64,000 bases of DNA from JABJOR01 sp965603075 (GTDB taxonomy: Bacteria > Pseudomonadota > Alphaproteobacteria > Rhodospirillales > Casp-alpha2), in the NCBI GenBank assembly GCA_965603075.1, contig CBFDBO010000010.1:33078-97077 (forward strand), read 5' to 3'. This document shows, piece after piece, positions 18,245 through 26,999 of the stretch. The position numbers were made by a program, and so were the translations under genes. Within the stretch, counting starts at the first letter, position 1. Every line of letters starts with the position of its first letter. The notes below the pieces were generated by a model, which saw only the letters and a list, made by a program, of their open reading frames with translations, had not been told where the DNA came from and did not search any database.

Positions 18245-19375
18245 TTAATCTTCTTTAGCCAGAAATTTTTTCATGGCATCGATAAAAATTTGCATTTCCT
18301 CAATGGTACCAATGGACACCCGCAACCAATCGGGTAAGCCATAACCTGCAACCTGACGGACAATAATGCCGTGTTCTTGCAGAAACGCATCGCATTGTGT
18401 CGCGCTGCGGTTGCTATCATGTGCCAATTTCAAAAGGACAAAGTTCCCCACGCTCTTTGTGGTTTCTAAACCTAGATTATGCAGGTTCTCAGCCGTCCAT
18501 TCACGAATTTTAATGGTATCCGCTTTGACCTGCTTGGTGAATTCCGTATCAAGTAAGGCGGCCAGTCCAATGGTTTGTGCCGCTTGACTGACATTAAAAG
18601 GGCCGCGAACGCGGTTAAGAACATCAGCAATGGCCGCGGGTGCGTATCCCCACCCTAAGCGCAATCCACCCAGACCGTAAATTTTTGAAAACGTGCGTAA
18701 CATGACGACATTATTTGAACGATCAACCAATTTGATGCCGGGATCATAGTCCGCTTCGTCAACAAATTCTGCGTAGGCTGCATCCAGAACCAAAATAATG
18801 TGTTCGGGTAAACCTTTCCATAATCGTTCGACTTCGCTTTGGGCAATCAACGTACCTGTTGGATTATTTGGATTGGCAATAAAGACAATTTTGGTGCGCT
18901 CTGTGACACAGTCCAGTAAGGCATCAACATCGGTTGTCAGGTTGCGTTCAGGGGCGGCAATGGGGGTTGCGCCAGCGGCTCTGGCGCTGATGTCGTACAT
19001 CAAGAACCCATGCTCGGTATGAAGTACTTCATCACCGGGACCCGCGTATGCACTACATAACAGCGAGATCAGCTCATCGGATCCTGCGCCACATACAATT
19101 CGTTCCATATCAATATTATTATGTTCGGCAAGTGCCTGTCGAAGAGCAATGGCGCCACCGTCGGGGTAACGATTATGGTCTGCCGATATGGCTTTGCTTG
19201 CGGCGGTAGCCTTGGGGCTATGGGTCGGGGCTTCGTTGGATGATAATTTGATGATGCGGGCTTGGCCCTCAACATTTGATCCGCCACCTTTATAGGGGGC
19301 GATGTCCATGATGCCGGGTCGGGGGGTTGGTAAGTGCGGGGTTGGTAAATGTGGCGTTGGTAATTTGCTGCTCAT
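18245..19375 (-). CDS. hisC: Histidinol-phosphate / aromatic aminotransferase
   Basis: Class I/II PLP aminotransferase of 376 residues. The PLP Lys is in LRTFSKIYGLGGLRLGWG, with NPNNPTGTLI and the final Arg in DWLRVSIGTIEEM. Placement between chorismate mutase and TyrC implies that it serves aromatic amino acids (phenylpyruvate or prephenate) and perhaps also histidinol phosphate. The start overlaps the upstream stop by 4 bases (ATGA). The N-terminus holds a triple repeat (LPTPH-LPTPH-LPTPR) encoded by 15-bp tandem units, outside the conserved fold. Confidence 0.9.
   Translation of the reverse strand: MSSKLPTPHLPTPHLPTPRPGIMDIAPYKGGGSNVEGQARIIKLSSNEAPTHSPKATAASKAISADHNRYPDGGAIALRQALAEHNNIDMERIVCGAGSDELISLLCSAYAGPGDEVLHTEHGFLMYDISARAAGATPIAAPERNLTTDVDALLDCVTERTKIVFIANPNNPTGTLIAQSEVERLWKGLPEHIILVLDAAYAEFVDEADYDPGIKLVDRSNNVVMLRTFSKIYGLGGLRLGWGYAPAAIADVLNRVRGPFNVSQAAQTIGLAALLDTEFTKQVKADTIKIREWTAENLHNLGLETTKSVGNFVLLKLAHDSNRSATQCDAFLQEHGIIVRQVAGYGLPDWLRVSIGTIEEMQIFIDAMKKFLAKED
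19327..19371. repeat. 15-bp tandem repeat in the hisC N-terminus
   Basis: Three adjacent 15-bp units starting TTGGTAA encode Leu-Pro-Thr-Pro-x in the unstructured start of HisC. The period is a multiple of three, so the frame is kept. Confidence 0.85.
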
Positions 19376-20244
19376 GATTTACCCCCCGATGTATTATCCA
19401 ATAATTCGGCATCGTCAATGGGTACGCTATAAGAGCCGATCCACGTGAGCGGTGTTGTGAACCCGGGGAACGACATACCCACTCCATCATGGAAACCGTC
19501 TACTTCTACCAGAACCTGACAGTGTTCGCCAATTTTAGGGGGCGAAGCCACAATCAGATTTACCGATAGACCATTATCAATGAAGGCTTCCTTGATGACG
19601 CTGGTATCGGTGTTGTGGTCGGTGCTGAAGATAAACAAACTGATATCGCGGCCTGTTTCCTGTGGTTCAGCGTAGGAAATAGCCAGTGCATCCAGATTAG
19701 CACCAAGGGCGCTGCTACGACCAAAAAAGGGCAGCCGTGTTACGATGCGAATGCTGCCATCATCCGTATCTTTCTGGGGTAGGTTGTGCCACCAATCATC
19801 GCGACCACCGGGCACAGGATAGGGCAAAATACCGATGGCGGCATCCCCGCTGGCTACGGTGGCAATGACTTCTTGTGATGTCATGTGCGTGCTAATTTTG
19901 GTGTAATTGCCATAATGATCACGGCCCAGATCAACGTACCCGATATTGTCATCCGGGGTGTGGATCGCAACACAAAATGGGCCTTCAAGCGCCAAGGTAC
20001 CAGAAATCATCTGGCGCCAGATGCTGAACAGAACCTGTTTGGGGAATTTACCATCGTGCTCTGCAGAGAGATGATAAAGCATTTCTGCTTCGCGGCTGGG
20101 GCGGATTTTGACTTTTTCGCCGATTTTAACCCGGCGTACAGCGTCGATCACATGGGTGCGTTCTTTAATCAGGTCGTGCAGGTTTTGGTCGATACGATCA
20201 ATATCGGCGCGCAGTTCTTCTAGTGTTGGCAATTTGTCGGTCAT
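19372..20244 (-). CDS. Chorismate mutase with degenerate prephenate dehydratase and ACT-like regions
   Basis: A 290-residue protein. Residues 5-85 are an AroQ-type chorismate mutase domain (LRADIDRIDQNLHDLIKER, IRPSREAEMLYHL), which converts chorismate to prephenate. Residues about 90-180 look like a shortened prephenate dehydratase domain: the IGYVDLGRDHYGNYT start and ASGDAAIGILPYP fit, but the catalytic Thr-Arg-Phe reads T169-R170-L171. Residues about 183-275 resemble an ACT regulatory domain. The mutase activity is well supported; the rest probably binds a ligand rather than catalysing, which is inference. It heads the hisC-tyrC operon. Confidence 0.8.
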   Translation of the reverse strand: MTDKLPTLEELRADIDRIDQNLHDLIKERTHVIDAVRRVKIGEKVKIRPSREAEMLYHLSAEHDGKFPKQVLFSIWRQMISGTLALEGPFCVAIHTPDDNIGYVDLGRDHYGNYTKISTHMTSQEVIATVASGDAAIGILPYPVPGGRDDWWHNLPQKDTDDGSIRIVTRLPFFGRSSALGANLDALAISYAEPQETGRDISLFIFSTDHNTDTSVIKEAFIDNGLSVNLIVASPPKIGEHCQVLVEVDGFHDGVGMSFPGFTTPLTWIGSYSVPIDDAELLDNTSGGKS

Positions 20245-20264
20245 CTTATCTCAGCAATCTTAAA

Positions 20265-20273
20265 ATTATATCA
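20265..20273 (-). promoter_or_regulatory. Extended -10 promoter of the chorismate mutase operon
   Basis: On the minus strand the sequence TGATATAAT is an exact extended -10 element (TGnTATAAT), 20 bases before the chorismate mutase start. No good -35 hexamer is seen, as is common for extended -10 promoters. Confidence 0.45.
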
Positions 20274-20321
20274 TTCAGGCTGTTTTATTTTATGTCGAAC
20301 GCAATAGCAGGTCGGATGATG

Positions 20322-20375
20322 TTAATAGGACAAGTCGTGTGAATAGGATAAGTAGTGTTAATAGGACAGGGGAGA
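20322..20375. repeat. 18-bp tandem repeat
   Basis: Three adjacent 18-bp units, each built around AATAGGA, in the 190-bp gap between the chorismate mutase and methyltransferase genes. The first two differ at three positions and the third diverges after 11 bases. No gene is seen in this gap. Confidence 0.8.
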
Positions 20376-20435
20376 AAAATCAAAGGAAACCTAGGCGAAT
20401 TTAGGAAATTCATCGTTATTTTTGGTTATTCGGTA

Positions 20436-21248
20436 TTATTCTTTGTCATATGTATCATTTGCTGCATTTTTTATACGCGCCACGGTTTTTATTGACGTAT
20501 TCGGTCCGGTTCGAGAGCTGTTCCAAGGGCTGCCTTGTGTGGCAACGGTATAGCGTCGACGCAAGCTTTTTTCGACGGTTTGTCCGGCGTAAATTTGTTT
20601 CTCAGCCTCGGCCATGATAACCCCACCAAACCGGGAAAAGGATTTACTGCCAATATTTTCCCACGCGGAACAAGATGACAGCATCATACCGGAGGAAAAC
20701 GGTGGAACAAAAAGGGCCGTTTCGATTTGAAGCGGGGTGAACATCGAGTCGCGTAAGACCGTTGATAGCTGCCGTCGGGAATAAGGCCGACCATTACCAA
20801 ACGGTGTCCGTTCAAACCGTGCCCACAATCCGCGACGATTGGGGGTGACGATAAGCAATCTTCCTTGCGGGGATAGAACACGCCAAATTTCACGTAACAT
20901 CGGGCGGGCAGGTTCAGCGCTTTCTAAGGCATGAACGAGAATAACTCTGTCCATGCTTAAATCATCAAACGGCAAATCCATCTCGTCGGCAAGAACGCTT
21001 AAGCCGGGGGTGTTCTCAGCATCATTGGGCCAGTGCATGACACCTTGGGCTGCAGGCATTGCCGCGATGGTACGTTCGGCTTCACCCACAAAAGATTGCA
21101 GATAAGGTGTCGCGTAACCAAGCCCTAAGACCCGCATACCGCTCACATCGGGCCAGAAGTCACGGATGCGCCTTCGGATCATGCGCCGCGCTACTTTGCC
21201 TAAAGGATTGGCGTAAAAATCTCTGATATCAACTATATCTGTCCACAT
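20436..21248 (-). CDS. Class I SAM-dependent methyltransferase
   Basis: A 270-residue methyltransferase of a family common in alphaproteobacteria. It begins with the family's MWTDIVDIRDFYANPLGKVARRMIRRRI. The SAM-binding glycine loop is MRVLGLGYATPYL, and a later strand is LSMDRVILVHALESAEPARPMLREIWRVLSPQGRLLIVTPNRRGLWAR, typical of Methyltransf_11. The ATG at 21248 is chosen because it gives the standard family start; an ATG six codons upstream exists. The substrate is unknown. It is divergent from a GST gene. Confidence 0.82.
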   Translation of the reverse strand: MWTDIVDIRDFYANPLGKVARRMIRRRIRDFWPDVSGMRVLGLGYATPYLQSFVGEAERTIAAMPAAQGVMHWPNDAENTPGLSVLADEMDLPFDDLSMDRVILVHALESAEPARPMLREIWRVLSPQGRLLIVTPNRRGLWARFERTPFGNGRPYSRRQLSTVLRDSMFTPLQIETALFVPPFSSGMMLSSCSAWENIGSKSFSRFGGVIMAEAEKQIYAGQTVEKSLRRRYTVATQGSPWNSSRTGPNTSIKTVARIKNAANDTYDKE

Positions 21249-21330
21249 AAATTTACTATACCACATGGATGTCAGGATGGAAGTCTCGCTCTTGGGGTGA
21301 TAGTTTCAGATTTTGAAAAGGAGAGACCTA

Positions 21331-21933
21331 ATGAAATTATTTTATTCCTCGACATCACCTTATGTCCGCAAAGTAACCATTTTGGCTATTGAAACCGGGC
21401 TTGAAAGCAAGATCGAACGTATCACCACCCTCTCTGGACCCATGGGAGAGATCGCCAAAAGCAATCCGTTGGGCAAAGTGCCTACATTGCTGCGTGATAA
21501 TGGTGAGGCCGTTTATGATTCCGCCATTATCTGTGAATATCTCGACGGATTGAATTCGGGAAAAAAGATGATACCGGAAAATCCAGAGGATCGTATTAAA
21601 GTTCTCTGCTTGCAATCCCTCGCGGATGGCGCAACGGACGCTGGTATTTTGCGCATGCTTGAAAGCCGCCGCCCTGCGAATGAGCAATCCCCCAGTTGGA
21701 TCAAACGTCAGCAATTGGCATTCCAGCAATCGTTCACCGTGATGGATCAATCTGTCGACTATTTTACGCGCGATATTGATCTGGCTCAAATCTCATTTTG
21801 CGCGACAATTGGTTGGTTTGATTTCCGCCTGTCAGATGAATTTAATTGGCGGGCTGATTGCCCTGCGTTGGCGGATTGGTATGCTGCTTTCTCGGCCCGT
21901 CCTTCTGTTATGGCGACGGAGCCAAAGGAATAA
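21331..21933 (+). CDS. Glutathione S-transferase family protein
   Basis: A 200-residue GST with a thioredoxin-like N-terminal domain (MKLFYSSTSPYVRKVTILAIE), the cis-Pro segment GKVPTLL, the gamma-glutamyl-binding Asp-Ser motif in VYDSAIICEYLD, and an all-helical C-terminal domain. AAGGAGAG at 21317-21324 lies just before this ATG and inside a longer reading frame that begins at a TTG, so the ATG at 21331 is the start. The substrate is unknown. Confidence 0.9.
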   Translation: MKLFYSSTSPYVRKVTILAIETGLESKIERITTLSGPMGEIAKSNPLGKVPTLLRDNGEAVYDSAIICEYLDGLNSGKKMIPENPEDRIKVLCLQSLADGATDAGILRMLESRRPANEQSPSWIKRQQLAFQQSFTVMDQSVDYFTRDIDLAQISFCATIGWFDFRLSDEFNWRADCPALADWYAAFSARPSVMATEPKE

Positions 21934-21945
21934 TTCTGGTTTGTG

Positions 21946-22821
21946 TTAGCGATCCGGTGTGGGGAACAGTAAGTCTTTAGAGGCGATAACCGCTCCACCC
22001 GTGATCAGCGCGCAGGCGACGGCGATATTCCAGTTCAGCTCACCCATCCCAAAGGCAATTAATAACAGCGTTGAGAGTAACGGGGCTGCATAGGATGATG
22101 CGCCAAGCGCCTGAATAGCGCCATTTTTAACGCCATAATCCCATGTGAAAAATGCCAAACCCACAGGGCCCAATCCAAGCCCGAGGATGGCCAACCATTG
22201 TGGGCTTAGTGTGCCAAATTCGGGCAATACGGTTGTCTCAAATATTAAGTGGCAGATCAATGACAGCACCGCCGTTAGCCCACAATACCCCCCAATAATA
22301 TCACTGGGGACGTCGGAGAATTTTCTTGAGATCAGAGAATAGCCGGTCCAAGTAAGCGCGCACGCAACAGCCATTAAATAACCCAGAGCATAGTGTGATT
22401 TAAAGTTGTCCATACTCAATCCGCCACCACTGACCAATGCGAACGTCCCCAAAAGGCCCGCTATAGCACCCACAATATGAAACCAACGTAAGTTCTCGCC
22501 GGGCAATAACGCTGAGCAAACCACAATCAATAACGGCCACGTATACGCAATTAATCCCGCTTCAATGGGGGGTGCATTGCGCAGAGCCATAAAATAAAAG
22601 AAGTGATAGCCAAATAATCCAACCACGCCAAAAGCCCATACAGGGAGGGGTTGGCGCAGAGCTGATATCGCTTTTGATGGATTAAAGGACCATTTTACCA
22701 ATCCCAATACAAAGGCAATAGAGAATGTCATAGCCGTTAACTGAAAGGGCGGAATTACACCGCTTAACGTGGTCAAAAGTGCTAAACTTGACCACATGAT
22801 GACGGCAGATCCGCCAATCAT
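21946..22821 (-). CDS. EamA-family (DMT) membrane transporter
   Basis: A 291-residue ten-helix transporter with two EamA repeats. It contains LRNAPPIEAGLIAYTWPLLIVVCSALLPGENL, a motif shared with aromatic amino acid exporter YddG-like and RhaT-like members. It is convergent with the GST gene. The substrate is not determined. Confidence 0.88.
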   Translation of the reverse strand: MIGGSAVIMWSSLALLTTLSGVIPPFQLTAMTFSIAFVLGLVKWSFNPSKAISALRQPLPVWAFGVVGLFGYHFFYFMALRNAPPIEAGLIAYTWPLLIVVCSALLPGENLRWFHIVGAIAGLLGTFALVSGGGLSMDNFKSHYALGYLMAVACALTWTGYSLISRKFSDVPSDIIGGYCGLTAVLSLICHLIFETTVLPEFGTLSPQWLAILGLGLGPVGLAFFTWDYGVKNGAIQALGASSYAAPLLSTLLLIAFGMGELNWNIAVACALITGGAVIASKDLLFPTPDR

Positions 22822-22962
22822 CGTTGCTATTGTTTTATTGGGTTTATTAATAATAATTGATTACCTTAGTTATTGTCTTGTATTACCCAGAACATAACGA
22901 AAGATCCTTAGAATAAACAATAAAAATCTTATGTTAAATAGACAAGTTGTTGGAACTATAGA

Positions 22963-23628
22963 TTGAGTCATAAGATTAAAATTCTATTAGTTAGCGATCT
23001 TGACGATGAAGTTAAGAATGCTTTGTCTAAAATATTTGACTCTAATACAGCTAATTTTGAATTTTTTGAAGCCAGTTCTATAGACGATGCAATAGAGTTT
23101 CTTGTACTTGATGCGCCTGACCTGACATTCGTTTATGATGTGGAAACAGGAGGGCGCACCCTTGATTTATTAAACGACATAGCTGTAAGAGGTGTTAAAA
23201 ACGACCTTGGCGTTAATAACTCAATTATCGCTGTTGTTGCCCCCCATGCAGTGTCTAAAGAAGATGAGATTATAAAACTCGGTGGTAAGGGGCAAGTTTC
23301 AATTGATGCCAGTTTCAATGAAGCCCTGAATTTTATTGTACGTTTTGCCATTGAAATGAAAAGGCTCAAAGCCACTCAGACGGCTGAAAAAGAAGACTTA
23401 ACGCGTGAATTATTAGAAACCCACGATACGCGTGAACGTGAAGCTGAATTAAATTATGAATTGTCGGGTATCGCAGAAGAACTGACTTTGGTAAAAAAAA
23501 GAACGTGAAGAAACCGTTGATGCCAAGAACTCGTCAATCGCAATGAGGGTGAAATTTCAGTTCAATCTGAAATTAACAAAGGCACAACTATCTCCGTTAG
23601 GTTGCTGACAACACCCAAGACCCCCTGA
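22963..23628 (+). pseudogene. Decayed sensor histidine kinase: receiver-like domain, coiled coil and last HATPase strand only
   Basis: An open frame of 181 codons from a TTG encodes a degenerate receiver-like domain (KIKILLVSDLDDE, then DLTFVYD) and a charged coiled coil ending in ELTLVKKRT. A run of eight A at about 23492-23499 is where the frame breaks: one frame over continues as EREETVDAKNS. Further on, in a third frame ending at 23628, the DNA encodes NEGEISVQSEINKGTT then ISVRLL, which is the closing motif of a kinase ATPase domain. The HisKA helix and most of the ATPase domain are missing, so this looks like a kinase gene that suffered an internal deletion plus a frameshift. Confidence 0.7.
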
Positions 23629-23639
23629 TATCAAATAGA

Positions 23640-24365
23640 TTAGTCTAGGTACTGACCACCGTTTACGGTGAGAGTTGAGCCCGTAATAAATCCAGCCCCA
23701 TCATCCGCAAGGAAGACAACACAACGCGCAATTTCTTCAGCGTCCCCAAGACGACCAACGGGGATTTGCGGAATAATGACATTATTGAGAACATCTTCTG
23801 GCACGGCCATGACCATCTCGGTTGAAATATAACCCGGTGCAATGGCATTGACGGTAATGCCTTTAGACGCCGTTTCTAAGGCAAGCGCTTTGGTGAAACC
23901 GATATTCCCAGCCTTGGCCGCGGAATAGTTGGTCTGCCCGAATTGGCCTTTTTGTCCGTTAATAGAACTGATGTTGATGATGCGACCAAACTTTTGAGCG
24001 CGCATGCTATCGATACACAAATGACAGGTATTATAGTGGCCCGTTAGATTGGTTTTGATAACCGCGTCCCACGACCCTTGATCCATTTTGTGTAGAGGTT
24101 TATCGCGGGTAATGCCGGCGTTGTTGACAAGAATTTCGATAACGCCTTTATCTTCAACGATTTTATCCATTGCCGATTTACATTGCTCATAATCGCCAAC
24201 ATCAAACTTACAAACGTCGATGCCTGTATCGGCTTTAAAGTTATTTGCTGCTTCATCATTGCCAGCGTAACTGGCAACAACGTCATAACCAGCGTCTTTC
24301 AACGAAATTGAAATAGCTTTTCCAATACCACGGGTTCCCCCGGTAACCAATGCAACACGGGCCAT
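23640..24365 (-). CDS. phaB: Acetoacetyl-CoA reductase
   Basis: NADPH-dependent short-chain dehydrogenase that reduces acetoacetyl-CoA to (R)-3-hydroxybutyryl-CoA, the second step of PHB synthesis. It has the cofactor motif TGGTRGIGKAIS, NNAG, catalytic Ser in INISSINGQKGQFGQTNY, and YxxxK as YSAAK. At 241 residues it has the PhaB length. The start is fixed by GGAGG 6 bases before the ATG; the TTG four codons upstream overlaps that ribosome site. It is the last gene of phaC-phaA-phaB. Confidence 0.94.
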   Translation of the reverse strand: MARVALVTGGTRGIGKAISISLKDAGYDVVASYAGNDEAANNFKADTGIDVCKFDVGDYEQCKSAMDKIVEDKGVIEILVNNAGITRDKPLHKMDQGSWDAVIKTNLTGHYNTCHLCIDSMRAQKFGRIINISSINGQKGQFGQTNYSAAKAGNIGFTKALALETASKGITVNAIAPGYISTEMVMAVPEDVLNNVIIPQIPVGRLGDAEEIARCVVFLADDGAGFITGSTLTVNGGQYLD

Positions 24366-24410
24366 GTTAACCTCCAAAAATTAAATCATAAATTCTAAGT
24401 TCTTATTTTA

Positions 24411-24498
24411 GCTCTACGCACATGTGTTTATTTGCGCTCTACGCTCGTATTTATTTGCGCTCTACGCTCGTATTTATTTGCGCTCTACGCACATGGCA
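24411..24498. repeat. Tandem duplication of the phaA 3' end
   Basis: Four copies of a unit of about 23-25 bp, each starting GCTCTACGC and most ending TATTTGC, at 24411, 24436, 24459 and 24482. The last copy lies inside phaA and covers its final codons and stop, so the gene end, including the TTA (stop on the minus strand), is repeated three more times in the gap before phaB. Confidence 0.88.
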
Positions 24499-25655
24499 AC
24501 ACCCATGCCGCCGCCGATGCATAACGTCGCCAGACCTTTTTTGGCGTCGCGTTTTTGCATCTCGAACAGCAGCGTAATAAACACCCGTGCACCAGAAGCA
24601 CCAACGGGGTGGCCAAGCGCAATGGCGCCACCGTTTACATTTACTTTGTCTGTGTCCCAACCCATGTCTTTGTTAACAGCGCAGGCCTGAGCGGCAAATG
24701 CTTCGTTGGCTTCGATCAAATCCAAATCTTCAACACTCCAGCCCGCTTTATCTAAAGCGGCACGGCTGGCCGGGATCGGACCTGAACCCATGATCGCTGG
24801 ATCAACACCTGCGGTCGCCCAAGATTTAATCGTTGCAAGTGGGGTAAGGCCCCGTTTCTCGGCTTCACTGGCGCTCATCAAAACCACGGCGGCGGCACCG
24901 TCGTTAATGCCCGATGCATTGCCCGCCGTTACCGTTCCACCTTCGCGAATGAAGGCAGGTCGCATGCCAGCTAGTGCTTCTTCTGTGGTGCCGTGTTTGG
25001 GATGCTCATCGGTATCGACAACAGTTTCGCCGCGACGAGATTTGATCGTAACCGGGATGATTTCGTCAACAAACTTGCCAGCGTTCTGGGCGGCTTCGGC
25101 CTTTTGTTGGGAGCTGGCCGCGAACGCATCTTGATCTTCGCGTGAGATTTGCCATTTTTCGGCAACGTTCTCGGCGGTATTACCCATGTGGTAGCCATTA
25201 AAAGCATCCCACAGACCATCTTTGATCATGCTATCAACCATCTCAGCATTACCCATTTTTGTGCCATTACGCATATGCATAACATGGGGAGCTTGGCTCA
25301 TGCTTTCTTGACCGCCTGCGACAACCACGTTGGCATCGCCTAATTTGATAGCTTGCGCGCCAAGGGCAATGGTACGAAGCCCGGAGCCACAGAGCTGATT
25401 AATGCCATAAGCTGTCTTTTCAACAGGAATACCCGCGTTGATCGCGGCCTGACGGGCGGGGTTTTGCCCCGCACCAGCGGAAAGAATTTGACCCAGCACA
25501 ACTTCGTCTACATCAGCGGCATCAACACCCGCCCGTTCAAGGGCCGCTTTGATGGCAACTTCGCCAAGATAGCTAGCTGGGACGCTGCTTAATCCGCCAT
25601 TGAAGGCGCCGATAGGGGTGCGGGCCGCACCAACGATGACAATTTCTTCACTCAT
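24474..25655 (-). CDS. phaA: Acetyl-CoA C-acetyltransferase (beta-ketothiolase)
   Basis: Condenses two acetyl-CoA to acetoacetyl-CoA, the first step of PHB synthesis. The nucleophile Cys is in NQLCGSGLRTI, the catalytic His in GHPVGASGAR and the second Cys in LCIGGGMGVAM. The 393-residue length is normal. The start at 25655 (MSEEIVIVGAART) is set by CAGGAG nine bases upstream; an ATG three codons earlier directly abuts that site. It follows phaC and precedes phaB, with a candidate PhaR site in its upstream gap. Confidence 0.95.
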   Translation of the reverse strand: MSEEIVIVGAARTPIGAFNGGLSSVPASYLGEVAIKAALERAGVDAADVDEVVLGQILSAGAGQNPARQAAINAGIPVEKTAYGINQLCGSGLRTIALGAQAIKLGDANVVVAGGQESMSQAPHVMHMRNGTKMGNAEMVDSMIKDGLWDAFNGYHMGNTAENVAEKWQISREDQDAFAASSQQKAEAAQNAGKFVDEIIPVTIKSRRGETVVDTDEHPKHGTTEEALAGMRPAFIREGGTVTAGNASGINDGAAAVVLMSASEAEKRGLTPLATIKSWATAGVDPAIMGSGPIPASRAALDKAGWSVEDLDLIEANEAFAAQACAVNKDMGWDTDKVNVNGGAIALGHPVGASGARVFITLLFEMQKRDAKKGLATLCIGGGMGVAMCVERK

Positions 25656-25731
25656 GACGCACATCTCCTGTTAAGAATTTTGATTGATTAAATTCACGTT
25701 TATTATCTATTAAAAATTACGTTATAGAATG

Positions 25732-25742
25732 CTGCACTGCAA
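25732..25742 (+). promoter_or_regulatory. Candidate PhaR operator upstream of phaA
   Basis: CTGCACTGCAA matches CTGC-N3-GCAA. PhaR of Rhodobacter and Paracoccus is known to bind CTGC-N3/4-GCAG type sites. The same pattern occurs in the phaR promoter region of this window. Confidence 0.45.
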
Positions 25743-25784
25743 CACAAGGGTGTTTTTGAAAAAAAGAGGTTATTTTTTCATTTT

Positions 25785-26999
25785 TTAAATTTGCCGCGAA
25801 AGCCAACCTGACAGGGGCGTGAATAATGTTTCTTCTGCTCTTGCCCCGGCGATCATACCAATATGCCCATGATCTAAGGATAAAGTTTCAACTTGTGGCA
25901 ATTTATCAATAATGGCGCTGGCTGATTGTGGTGGAACGATATGATCTTGTTTTGGAATGACCACGAAGGCAGGGCATTTAACATCCTGCGGTCGCACGGG
26001 CGTTCCATCCAGACACCACTGACCCATTGCGGGGGTGTTTTCGATATACCATCCATTGATACATTCTTTGGCTGTAGGGCCGGCAAGGGGGGTACCATTG
26101 TTGAGCCAGTCTTCTAGCTCGACAAAAAGATTGTCTTGCTCAGAAGGTGTTGAGGTATCGTTCCTCCGTGAAAACCGTCTAAATTTTTCAATGCTCATCC
26201 ACGGGTTTAAACTGGTAAACATAGCCTGAATAATATCCATGGGAATGAGACCAAGGGTATCGATTAGCAAGTTTGTTTGGGGTTGCATGGCCTTCATGGT
26301 CATGATCATTGTTTCATGGCCCACGTGGAAATCCCACGGGGTGGCGAGCAATGCCAACGCCCGACATCGCTTCGCTTGGCGGGTAACCAAACCCAAGGCA
26401 AGCAATCCCCCCATACAATACCCAATTACCGAGGGCTTCGATTGATGGCGATCGGTGATAATATTTAAAAAAGGTTCCAACCGTTTGCCGACATAATCGC
26501 TTAAACCGAATGTCATTTCATCGGAACCCGGTATATCCCAATCGACGATGTAAGGATGGAATCCTTTTTGGGCGAGGCTGCGGACAAAGCTGTGGTGCCC
26601 TGATAAGTCGAGCACATGGTATCTGTTGATCAGTGATGGAATAATCAGCAAAGGTTGATCATTTTTGGATACCCCATCAATCCCGAAATCGAGCAGTCGG
26701 GTTGTGCCGTGTTGCTTTATAACATTGGCTGGGTTTTTGGAGGATCTTTCGTAAGCGGTGTATCGCTTGATACCACCTGAGAATTCTCGCTGACGGCGAA
26801 GGCTTTCTTCCTGCACGGCTTTGGCAAAGGCTGCACCATCGACGGCATTTATTCTGTTAATAAGATCTGGAGCATTATGTCCCTTCCAGAGCAGCGATCC
26901 GTTTTTCAAGCTGTCCAATGCGCTCGTTGAGAGCGTCGATAACATGCTCATCATGGCCACATGAAGGGCAAGGGGTTGCGGTCCTATCATCTTTTCCAT
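25785..26999 (-). CDS. phaC: Short polyhydroxyalkanoate synthase (PhaC-like)
   Basis: Alpha/beta-hydrolase-fold synthase that polymerises hydroxyacyl-CoA. The PhaC lipase-like box GYCMGG holds nucleophile C195, with D352 in KQDHIVPP and H379 in DHGHIGMIAG completing the triad; the conserved Trp motif is YIVDWDIPG. At 404 residues it lacks the long N-terminal domain of class I synthases (about 590) and is nearer class III PhaC. Its start overlaps the upstream small gene by 125 bases; in-frame ATGs at 26954, 26951 and 26945 would shorten this to 71-80 bases. A class III or stand-alone short synthase is inferred. Confidence 0.85.
   Translation of the reverse strand: MEKMIGPQPLALHVAMMSMLSTLSTSALDSLKNGSLLWKGHNAPDLINRINAVDGAAFAKAVQEESLRRQREFSGGIKRYTAYERSSKNPANVIKQHGTTRLLDFGIDGVSKNDQPLLIIPSLINRYHVLDLSGHHSFVRSLAQKGFHPYIVDWDIPGSDEMTFGLSDYVGKRLEPFLNIITDRHQSKPSVIGYCMGGLLALGLVTRQAKRCRALALLATPWDFHVGHETMIMTMKAMQPQTNLLIDTLGLIPMDIIQAMFTSLNPWMSIEKFRRFSRRNDTSTPSEQDNLFVELEDWLNNGTPLAGPTAKECINGWYIENTPAMGQWCLDGTPVRPQDVKCPAFVVIPKQDHIVPPQSASAIIDKLPQVETLSLDHGHIGMIAGARAEETLFTPLSGWLSRQI

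Noticed and set aside
20245..20435. Aromatic leader peptide or attenuator before the chorismate mutase gene
   Set aside because: No short frame rich in Phe or Tyr and no alternative hairpins were seen; the likely promoter is only 20 bases from the start codon.
25741..25757. Hairpin AACAC/GTGTT with following T-run on the plus strand
   Set aside because: No plus-strand gene ends there and the stem is only 5 bp; not a convincing terminator for the minus-strand phaC transcript.
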